Positions 1 to 5,659 of a stretch of DNA of 38,006 nt are shown here, one piece after another. Positions within the stretch are counted from its first letter, which is position 1. Each line of letters opens with the position of its first letter. A program made the position numbers and the translations under genes. Source of the stretch: an uncultured Elusimicrobia bacterium (lineage in GTDB: Bacteria; Elusimicrobiota; Elusimicrobia; Elusimicrobiales; UBA9959). The DNA lies in contig CALMZU010000180.1 of the NCBI GenBank assembly GCA_937870775.1, positions 1-38,006 of the forward strand, given 5' to 3'. The notes beneath the pieces are model-generated. The model was not told the origin of the DNA, did no database searches, and saw only the letters and a program-made list of their open reading frames with translations.

Positions 1-204
1 GGTTATGCGGTCCTCCTGCTTGGTGCGGAGCGTGCGCTCGGCGCCGAGCTCGGCGAGCAGGCGGCGCGCGGCGGCGAGCCGCACCGGCTCGGCGGCGTCC
101 AGCGCCTCGGCGCGCGGGTCGCGCACGCCGGGGCCGTAGTCGGCCGTCTGCGCGGCGGCGGCGCCGGGCAGCAGCAGCAAAGAGAGAACCAGGACCTTGT
201 TCAT
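1..204 (-). CDS. Secreted protein of unknown function (N-terminal part only)
   Basis: Only the first 68 codons are in the window; the gene runs off the left edge. The protein starts with a typical signal peptide (MNKVLVLSLLLLPG, then Ala-rich to AQ at about residues 18-19), so the mature part is exported. The visible mature part is Ala/Leu/Arg/Glu-rich and probably helical, with a stretch around residues 30-55 that could be the start of HEAT-like or coiled-coil helices, but no family can be named. The start is well supported: a strong ribosome binding site (GGAGGAGGA) lies 2-3 bases upstream of the ATG. The gene begins only 12 bases after the stop of the glycosyltransferase upstream, so the two are probably one transcript. 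Confidence 0.7.
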   Translation of the reverse strand, partial: MNKVLVLSLLLLPGAAAAQTADYGPGVRDPRAEALDAAEPVRLAAARRLLAELGAERTLRTKQEDRIT

Positions 205-216
205 ATTCCTCCTCCG

Positions 217-1467
217 TTATAGCGGGGCGCCGGACCGGTCCACCAGGTCGGCTATGGCCACCCTGCTGGTATGCTCGGTACGTCCCCAGAAATCGTTGCC
301 CCTGAAAACGCCGGCCACGAAGACCGGCACCCGGAGCGAGCCGAGCACCGGCTGGGCCAGGTAGCCCAGCGCCAGCTCGGGGGCCGCGCGCTCCATCAGC
401 AGCGAGGCCGCCGGGTACACGAAGAGCGGCACCAGCGACAGGGTCTTCATCGTGAGTTCCGCGCCGGGCAGGGCGGCGTACAGCCACGTCACCAGGTTGA
501 ACGAGCCGCTGGTCAGCCAGACCAGCAGCGCCGCCAGCGCGCCGGCGCCTATCTTGTAGCTCTGCAGGCAGTAAAGGGAGCTTTCGGCCGCGGCGGCGTC
601 GCCGCGCAGCGCCTGGCGCAGCAGCGCGGGCAGGTTGCGGCGCGCCACGTCCAGGGAACCGCGGGTCCAGCGTATGGAGCGCTTCACGTACTGCGGCAGC
701 GTCTCGGGCTGCTCGTCGTAGGCCACCGCGCCGGGCACCAGGAGCACGCGGCCGCCGCGGCGCACCACGCACATCTGCATCTCCAGGTCCTCGGTCAGGG
801 CCGCCTCGTCCCAGCGGTAGCGCGCGGCGGCGTCGGCGGTGAAGCACATCCCCTTGCCGGTGAGCGAGACCGAAAGCCCGGCGGCGTGCTTGGGGAACTG
901 CGAGAAGCGCCCGAACACCAGCAGGCCGGAGGCCAGCGTGCGGGAGATCCAGTTGCCGTGGTTGCGGGGCAGCACGCGGCCCTGCAGCACCTGGCCGCCG
1001 GCCTCCAGCGCGTCGTTCATCGCGCCGAGGAAATCCGGATGCGCCAGCGAGTCCGCGTCGAAATAGCAGTAGGCGTCGTAGCCGCCGGCGGCCAGCAGGC
1101 CTTCCACGGCCCATTTCAGGGCGCGGCCCTTGCCGGCCTTCAGCCCCGGGCCGGCGTGTTCCAGCACCCGCGCGCCGGCCGCGGCGGCGCGGGCGGCGGT
1201 GGCGTCGGAGCAGTGGTCGGCCACGACGAACACGTCGAAAAGTTCGCGCGGGTAGCGCATGCCGACGAGGCTCTGCACCGTCAGCGCTATGCCGCCCTCC
1301 TCGTTATAGGCCGGCACCAGCACCGCGAAACGGCGGCGGCGCGCGGCGCGCGGCGGCGCGGCGGGGCGCCTGAAGCCGAAGAAGCTCAGGAAAAGGTAGA
1401 AAAGGCCCAAGAGCAGCAGCGAGAACTGCAGCGTATTGGAGAGCGCCACCAGAAAAGTTTTCCCCAT
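217..1467 (-). CDS. Membrane-bound family 2 glycosyltransferase
   Basis: A GT-A fold glycosyltransferase of the cellulose-synthase/NodC/poly-GlcNAc synthase type, which transfers sugar from a nucleotide-sugar at the inner membrane. Visible: an N-terminal membrane helix (about residues 12-32), the nucleotide-binding start VLVPAYNEE (about 49-57), D84 in VVADH, the metal-binding DAD at 137-139, the acceptor-side ED at 226-227 and an RSIRW motif at 263-267, equivalent to Q/RxxRW of processive enzymes. Hydrophobic segments follow. Product 416 aa. I chose the ATG at 1467 because the in-frame GTG at 1515 lies on top of a TATAAT box. The sugar and product (exopolysaccharide, lipid or protein glycan) cannot be told. 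Confidence 0.88.
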   Translation of the reverse strand: MGKTFLVALSNTLQFSLLLLGLFYLFLSFFGFRRPAAPPRAARRRRFAVLVPAYNEEGGIALTVQSLVGMRYPRELFDVFVVADHCSDATAARAAAAGARVLEHAGPGLKAGKGRALKWAVEGLLAAGGYDAYCYFDADSLAHPDFLGAMNDALEAGGQVLQGRVLPRNHGNWISRTLASGLLVFGRFSQFPKHAAGLSVSLTGKGMCFTADAAARYRWDEAALTEDLEMQMCVVRRGGRVLLVPGAVAYDEQPETLPQYVKRSIRWTRGSLDVARRNLPALLRQALRGDAAAAESSLYCLQSYKIGAGALAALLVWLTSGSFNLVTWLYAALPGAELTMKTLSLVPLFVYPAASLLMERAAPELALGYLAQPVLGSLRVPVFVAGVFRGNDFWGRTEHTSRVAIADLVDRSGAPL

Positions 1468-1506
1468 AATAGACCGGCCGCGCTTGCGCCGGTATGGATA
1501 TCGATA

Positions 1507-1512
1507 ATTATA
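1507..1512 (-). promoter_or_regulatory. Probable -10 box (TATAAT) of the glycosyltransferase gene
   Basis: A perfect TATAAT on the minus strand lies 39 bases upstream of the chosen ATG. No good -35 hexamer is seen at 17-18 bases. The site lies back to back with the plus-strand promoter at 1531-1559, so this 98-base region drives both directions. Confidence 0.5.
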
Positions 1513-1530
1513 CACAAAAAGCCGCGCGTG

Positions 1531-1559
1531 TTGACTTGCGGCTTTCCTGTTGTTATATT
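1531..1559 (+). promoter_or_regulatory. Sigma-70 type promoter TTGACT-17-TATATT
   Basis: TTGACT at 1531-1536, a 17-base spacer and TATATT at 1554-1559 make a near-consensus housekeeping promoter. The ATG of the next gene starts at 1566, only 6 bases after the -10 box, so transcription should begin at or next to the start codon. No Shine-Dalgarno sequence is present (bases before the ATG are ATCCTC). This points to a leaderless mRNA. Confidence 0.78.
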
Positions 1560-1565
1560 ATCCTC

Positions 1566-2438
1566 ATGGAAACAGAACAGAAGAAGTCCGGCTGGAAGAT
1601 CTGGGTATACCTGACCCCGGTCTACATCATACTCGCCATACCGCTGGTAAAATGGACGATGCGGATAAATTCCGGCGACGTGGACCTTTCCAAGGACGAA
1701 TACAGCGCCTTCAACGCGCAGGACGGCGAAGTTAAGAAGGCCGACACCGCCGATTACGACCCCGGCCTCAGGGACGTCGGCTATACCGTGCGCTACCGCT
1801 CGGGCGACGACCAGGAGGAATCGCCGGCGCCGCAGGCCGGGGAGAGGCAGCCCCAGGCCAGGCCGGCCGGGCAGCAGCCTCAGCAGCAGGCCCGCGCTCA
1901 GGCGCAAGCGCAGCCCCAGCCACGCCAGCAGCCCCAGCAGCAGGCGGCGCAGGCCGGCACGCCCGAGCAGAACAAGACCAACCAGAGCTACGGCTCGCGC
2001 AAGGGCTACCTGACGCTGGCCGTCGGCAAGCTGATGAACAATCCCAAGGCCGTGAAGGCCATGATGAACAACGACTGGATCGTGAAGGGCTTCATGGCCA
2101 GGTCCACGGTAAAGGACGCCACCGCCAGCCCCCAGGCGCTCAAGAACTACCTGCAGACCTCCCCCACGGTCACGGCCTTCCTCAGCAACGGCATAGTGCA
2201 GGCCGCGATGAACAACCCCGAGATAGCCACGGCCTTCGCCTCCAGCGAGATGGCCTCGGCGCTGCTCTCCACGCCCGGCGTGCAGGGGCTGCTGGAGGAC
2301 CCGGAAGCGGTGCAGTCGCTGGTCAACAACAACCCGCAGGCCATGCAGCTGCTCACCAACCCCAACGTTATGAACGCCCTGGCCAGCAACCCCAAGACGG
2401 CCGGCCTCCTGGGCGGCATGGGCGGGGACCAGAGGTAG
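1566..2438 (+). CDS. Membrane-anchored protein with Pro/Gln-rich linker and STI1-like helical repeats
   Basis: Unrecognised 290-aa protein. It has one N-terminal membrane helix (about residues 11-30), an acidic spacer, a low-complexity Pro/Gln/Ala-rich linker (about 86-132), and a helical C-terminal half (about 150-285). That half is built of short units carrying Asn-Pro, Asp-Pro or Thr-Pro at helix starts, for example MNNPKAV, MNNPEIA, LEDPEAV, NNNPQAM, LTNPNVM and ASNPKTA. The spacing and composition resemble the STI1/DP repeats of co-chaperones and ubiquilins, which bind hydrophobic client segments; this is resemblance by eye, not a proven match. With the charge pattern, the C-terminal part is probably on the periplasmic side. 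The ATG at 1566 is preferred over an upstream in-frame ATG at 1494, which lies ahead of the promoter. Confidence 0.8.
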   Translation: METEQKKSGWKIWVYLTPVYIILAIPLVKWTMRINSGDVDLSKDEYSAFNAQDGEVKKADTADYDPGLRDVGYTVRYRSGDDQEESPAPQAGERQPQARPAGQQPQQQARAQAQAQPQPRQQPQQQAAQAGTPEQNKTNQSYGSRKGYLTLAVGKLMNNPKAVKAMMNNDWIVKGFMARSTVKDATASPQALKNYLQTSPTVTAFLSNGIVQAAMNNPEIATAFASSEMASALLSTPGVQGLLEDPEAVQSLVNNNPQAMQLLTNPNVMNALASNPKTAGLLGGMGGDQR

Positions 2439-2453
2439 CGGATACCCGCTCCG

Positions 2454-2480
2454 AAAGGCCGGGGCCGCCCGGCCTTTTTT
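2454..2480 (+). terminator. Rho-independent terminator
   Basis: A 10-bp stem (AAAGGCCGGG at 2454-2463, CCCGGCCTTT at 2468-2477) with a GCCG loop and a run of six T follows the stop codon of the STI1-like repeat gene by 15 bases. Confidence 0.9.
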
Positions 2481-2496
2481 GCGCCCCGCCGCGCGG

Positions 2497-2525
2497 TTGA
2501 CACAAGTCAATAAAAGTCCTATAGT
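2497..2525 (+). promoter_or_regulatory. Sigma-70 promoter TTGACA-17-TATAGT of the protease gene
   Basis: TTGACA (2497-2502), 17-base spacer, TATAGT (2520-2525). The start site would be near 2532, giving a leader of about 29 bases with a good ribosome binding site (AGGAGA, about 2550-2555) before the ATG at 2561. The -35 hexamer is half of a perfect inverted repeat, TTGAC-acaa-GTCAA (2497-2510), which could be a repressor operator. Confidence 0.85.
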
Positions 2526-2560
2526 CCTTAATAGTCGTAACCCTTTCGCAGGAGACTGAC

Positions 2561-3766
2561 ATGAAAAAGACAGCCTTAATACTGGCCGCGCTGATGTTCT
2601 CTTCGTCCGCGGCTTTCGCCTCGCAGAAGATCATCACCTTCGACCGCGCCTACAAGGGCTCCATAGACAAGAGCATAGAGCAGATAGGCGGCAAGGTCAC
2701 CCGCCATTTCCGCGTGATAGACGCGGTAGCGGCCGAATTCCCCGACGACACCAAGAACGCGAGCATCTACTCGCTCAAGGGCGTCAACACCGTGGAAGAG
2801 GACAGCTACATACGCTGGATAGAGTCCGCCCCGGCCACCCTCTACACCATGCCCCTTCCCACCGTGGAGAGCGCCATCTCCATGATCGGCGAGGGCGCGC
2901 TGCCGGAAGTGCCCGCTGTCGGCGCCTTCAGGGCCGACCCCGCCGCCGAGCAGAAGGAGATCCCCTGGGGCGTGAAACGCCTCAACGCCCCCGCGGCCTG
3001 GGACTACAACCAGGGCCAGGGCGTGAAAGTGGCCGTCATAGACACCGGCATGGATTTCACCCACCCCGACCTTAAGGGCAATTACAAGGGCGGCTACAAC
3101 GCCGTTACCCCCGGCACCGACCCCATGGACGACCAGGGCCACGGCACGCATGTTTCCGGCACCATCGGAGCCGTGCGCAACGCCGTCGGCGTGGCCGGCG
3201 TGGCCCCGAAGGCCAGCCTGTACGCGGTCAAGGTGCTCGACAAGAACGGCTCCGGCCAGTACTCCTGGATCATAGACGGCATCGAGTGGGCCATCACGAA
3301 CAATATGGACGTGGTCAACATGAGCCTCGGCGGCGGCCAGGGCAACGAGGCCCTTAAGCAGGTCATGCAGAAGGCCGGCGAGGCCGGCGTGACGGTGGTC
3401 TGCGCGGCCGGCAACGACTCCGGCCCCGTGAACTACCCGGCCAAGTACCCGCAGGCCATAGCGGTCTCGGCCTCCGACAACACCGACAAGATAGCCTCCT
3501 TCTCCTCGCGCGGCGCGGAGATAGCCGTGATAGCCCCCGGCGTGAACATCTACTCCACCCGCAAGAGCGGCGGCTACACCACGATGTCCGGCACCTCCAT
3601 GGCCTGCCCGCACGTGGCCGGCCTCGCGGCCCTCGCGGTAGGCGCGGGCGCCAAGAGCCCGGACCAGGTGCGCAAGGCCCTGACCGGCGCGGCCTCGAAG
3701 CTCCCCAACCTGAAGCCCACCGACCAGGGCGCCGGCCTGGTGGACGCCTTCAAGCTGGTCCGCTAG
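2561..3766 (+). CDS. Secreted subtilisin-like serine protease (S8 family)
   Basis: An exported S8 endopeptidase that degrades proteins outside the cytoplasm. Order of parts: signal peptide (residues 1-20, ending AFA), an inhibitor-I9-like propeptide (about 22-90), a linker, then the catalytic domain (about 135-400). The full catalytic set is visible: Asp161 in VAVIDTG, His194 in GHGTHVSG, the oxyanion Asn285 in AAGND and Ser346 in GTSMACPHVAG. The length of 401 aa is that of a plain subtilisin precursor; there is no C-terminal extension or anchor. The gene stands alone between its own promoter and a terminator. It may supply peptides for the two OPT-type transporters in this window, which is inference only. 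Confidence 0.96.
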   Translation: MKKTALILAALMFSSSAAFASQKIITFDRAYKGSIDKSIEQIGGKVTRHFRVIDAVAAEFPDDTKNASIYSLKGVNTVEEDSYIRWIESAPATLYTMPLPTVESAISMIGEGALPEVPAVGAFRADPAAEQKEIPWGVKRLNAPAAWDYNQGQGVKVAVIDTGMDFTHPDLKGNYKGGYNAVTPGTDPMDDQGHGTHVSGTIGAVRNAVGVAGVAPKASLYAVKVLDKNGSGQYSWIIDGIEWAITNNMDVVNMSLGGGQGNEALKQVMQKAGEAGVTVVCAAGNDSGPVNYPAKYPQAIAVSASDNTDKIASFSSRGAEIAVIAPGVNIYSTRKSGGYTTMSGTSMACPHVAGLAALAVGAGAKSPDQVRKALTGAASKLPNLKPTDQGAGLVDAFKLVR

Positions 3767-3782
3767 TCCCCGACGGGACAAT

Positions 3783-3811
3783 AAAAAAGCCCCGCTCGGC
3801 GGGGCTTTTTT
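3783..3811. terminator. Bidirectional terminator between convergent genes
   Basis: A perfect 13-bp stem (AAAAAAGCCCCGC, loop TCG, GCGGGGCTTTTTT). Having A-run and T-run on opposite sides, it can stop both the protease transcript (plus) and the sigma-factor cluster (minus), whose last stop codon is at 3829. Confidence 0.93.
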
Positions 3812-3828
3812 ATTTGTAAGGCCGGGCT

Positions 3829-4506
3829 CTACCAGCCGAAACCTTCGCCGGTCACCTGGTCCAGGCGCTGTTCCACTATCTTGGACTTGTTGGCCTTGCG
3901 CTTCTCCATGTTCTTGCGGAGCCGCACGATCTCCTTCTGCATGCGGGCCAGGCGCTGCTCCTGGCCGCCGGTCTTCAGGTCGAACAGTTCCGACAGCCTG
4001 GCGCGCAGGGTCTCCTTTATGGCCTTCCTCTCGGCCTCGGAGGCCTTGTCGTACTTCAGGCCCAGCTCCTTCACCTCGAACTCCAGCGACAGGCCGCGCA
4101 CCACGTTCTTCTGCATGCTCTCGTCCTGCTCCATCTTGGAGATGGACAGCGCGCGGCTCGACATCTGCACTATGCTCTTGTACTTGGCCGGGGCCACGCT
4201 CTTCAGGTCGTCGAGCTTCTTCGCGAAGCCGGCGTCGGTCTTCTTTATCAGGGCCAGGGTCTCGTCCTCGCCGAGCAGCACGGGGCCGCCCATGGCGGGG
4301 CCGTCGCCGGGCTCAAGGCCGAGCATGGCCTTATGGTTGCGGCCCTGCTTCATCCTGCCGTTGTCACCGCGGCCCTGCATGTCCGCCTGCGCCGGCCCGT
4401 CCAGCAGGTCCGGCACGTCGCCGTCCGGGCCTTCCTGTGCGGCCGCCAGCGCGGGCGCCGCCAGCATGGCGGCCAGCGCCGCCGTGAATATACGGTTCTT
4501 CCTCAT
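3829..4506 (-). CDS. Small exported helical protein, possibly CpxP/Spy-like
   Basis: A 225-aa protein with a clear signal peptide (about residues 1-23, MRKNRIFTAALAAML then Ala-rich). After a Gly/Asp/Met-rich stretch, the rest (about 75-215) is charged and strongly helical, rich in Lys, Arg, Glu and Met, with no Cys and no enzyme motif. It is the last gene after an ECF sigma factor and its anti-sigma factor. In many bacteria that position is held by periplasmic helical stress proteins of the CpxP/Spy/heavy-metal-sensor group. I infer such a role from position and composition; no LTxxQ motif is visible, so the family is not proven. The ribosome binding site AGGAGAGG lies just upstream of the ATG. 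Confidence 0.75.
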   Translation of the reverse strand: MRKNRIFTAALAAMLAAPALAAAQEGPDGDVPDLLDGPAQADMQGRGDNGRMKQGRNHKAMLGLEPGDGPAMGGPVLLGEDETLALIKKTDAGFAKKLDDLKSVAPAKYKSIVQMSSRALSISKMEQDESMQKNVVRGLSLEFEVKELGLKYDKASEAERKAIKETLRARLSELFDLKTGGQEQRLARMQKEIVRLRKNMEKRKANKSKIVEQRLDQVTGEGFGW

Positions 4507-4524
4507 AACCTCTCCTTTATCCCC

Positions 4525-5004
4525 TTAAACGCTGCCGCTCACGCGGCTGCTCTCGTCCTCGAGAGCGCTGTAACTGTAATCCCAGTCGCCGGACGAAGTC
4601 CCCACCTCGGTCTTTACCTGGTAGAGGCTCTCCTCCACCGAGTCCAGGCTGGTGTCGAGGCCGCTGTTCCAGGCCAGTTCGGAACTGGCGACCGGGCGGC
4701 CGGAGAAAGCGAACACTCCCATCATGACGGCCGCCAGCGCGCCGCTGAACAGAGCCTCGCGCCAGCCGAACCGGAAAGTCCGGGCCCTGCCGGCCGAACG
4801 CGCGGCGGCCATTACGGCGGCCACGGCCCGGGCGGGCGGCTGCACCCGCGCGGCGTCAAGCCAGTCCGAAGCCGCCGCCAGGGCGGCCAGCTCCCCGCGG
4901 CAGGCCGCGCAGCCGGGGAGGTGCGCTTCCACCTCGGCCCGCGCCGCATCCCCGGCTTCGCCGTAGAAGTAAAGGACCAGTTTCTCTCCGTATCCGCAGC
5001 TCAT
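4525..5004 (-). CDS. Membrane anti-sigma factor with zinc-finger (zf-HC2/ZAS) domain
   Basis: A 159-aa anti-sigma factor that would hold the adjacent ECF sigma factor inactive at the membrane. The N-terminal cytoplasmic domain has the H-x3-C-x2-C zinc motif (His28, Cys32, Cys35 in HLPGCAAC) plus an upstream Cys3. A membrane helix (about residues 87-105, SGALAAVMMGVFAFSG) is followed by a short Ser/Asp/Glu-rich outer part that could sense the signal. It starts 37 bases after the sigma gene with ribosome binding site CAGGAG, and ends 18 bases before the helical exported protein, so the three form one unit. Known ZAS proteins release sigma on redox change or proteolysis; which applies here cannot be seen. 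Confidence 0.9.
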   Translation of the reverse strand: MSCGYGEKLVLYFYGEAGDAARAEVEAHLPGCAACRGELAALAAASDWLDAARVQPPARAVAAVMAAARSAGRARTFRFGWREALFSGALAAVMMGVFAFSGRPVASSELAWNSGLDTSLDSVEESLYQVKTEVGTSSGDWDYSYSALEDESSRVSGSV

Positions 5005-5041
5005 ATGCTCTCCTGATAATTGAACGCGCGGGGGCGGCTTT

Positions 5042-5614
5042 TTATTGCCCGCCTTCCCCCAGCTCCCTGCGCAGCAGCGCGGCGGCCCGGCTCATGCGGG
5101 CCAGCACGGTGCCTATGGGCACCTTAAGCATGTCGGCTATCTCCCTGAAAGAAAGCTCCGAGTAATGGCGCAGGTAGAAAACCTCGCGCTGCTCCGGGGA
5201 AAGCAGCTCCAGCGCGGCCTTTATCCGCTCCCCCAGCGCCCCGTTCTCGAACTGCTTCTCCGGGCCGGGCTCGGGCGAGGCGGCGAAATCGGCCGCGCCC
5301 GGGGTCTCGCCGTCGCCCTCCAGCGGCAGCGCCGAGCGCAGCCGCTCGCGCCTGAAATGGTCCATCGCCGCGTTCCTGGCCACCGTGAACAGCCAGGCCC
5401 TGAACTTCTCCCTCTCGCCGTAGGCGGCGGGGTTCCTGACCAGTTTCAGGAACACCTCCTGGAACAGGTCCTCGGCGGCGTCGGGGCGCGAGGTGAGGCG
5501 CAGCAGATAGCCGTATACCGCGGCCTTGTGCCGTTCCATAAGCAGGCCGAGGGCCTCCGGATCGCCGTCCCGGAAGGCCGCCACCAGCTGAGCGTCGGTG
5601 AGTTCTTCGTGCAT
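5042..5614 (-). CDS. ECF-family RNA polymerase sigma factor (RpoE-like)
   Basis: A 190-aa group 4 sigma factor. Region 2 is visible at about residues 25-95 (AAEDLFQEVFLKLV, then FRAWLFTVARNAAMDHFRR) and region 4 at about 135-185 (LSPEQREVFYLRHY, then FREIADMLKVPIGTV as the DNA-binding helix-turn-helix). An acidic linker separates them. It directs RNA polymerase to a stress or envelope regulon when freed by the anti-sigma factor next door. The ATG at 5614 is used; an in-frame GTG at 5632 would add six residues and cannot be excluded, since neither has a strong ribosome binding site. No ECF-type promoter (GGAAC/GTC) is evident upstream. Confidence 0.94.
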   Translation of the reverse strand: MHEELTDAQLVAAFRDGDPEALGLLMERHKAAVYGYLLRLTSRPDAAEDLFQEVFLKLVRNPAAYGEREKFRAWLFTVARNAAMDHFRRERLRSALPLEGDGETPGAADFAASPEPGPEKQFENGALGERIKAALELLSPEQREVFYLRHYSELSFREIADMLKVPIGTVLARMSRAAALLRRELGEGGQ

Positions 5615-5634
5615 CCGTGCTTCAATTCGCACCG

Positions 5635-5640
5635 TATAAT
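5635..5640 (+). promoter_or_regulatory. TATAAT box upstream of the SpoIID-like gene
   Basis: A perfect TATAAT on the plus strand lies 19 bases before the GTG start at 5660, within the 45-base divergent gap to the sigma gene. A second TATAAT lies on the minus strand at 5649-5654. Neither has a good -35 hexamer, so assignment is tentative. Confidence 0.4.
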
Positions 5641-5659
5641 TTCATACGATTATATTAAC

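Noticed and set aside
1830-1960. Repeat array in the Pro/Gln-coding stretch (CAGCAG, CCCCAG runs)
   Set aside because: It is simple codon repetition of a low-complexity linker, not a CRISPR or tandem repeat with constant unit.
2576-3781. Minus-strand frame of 401 codons opposite the protease gene
   Set aside because: Composition (Gly/His/Val/Ala) is that of an antisense shadow; the plus strand has a complete subtilisin.
5045-5659. In-frame extension of the SpoIID-like gene to 5045
   Set aside because: It runs antisense across the whole sigma-factor gene, which has clear family motifs, and puts the signal peptide in mid-protein.
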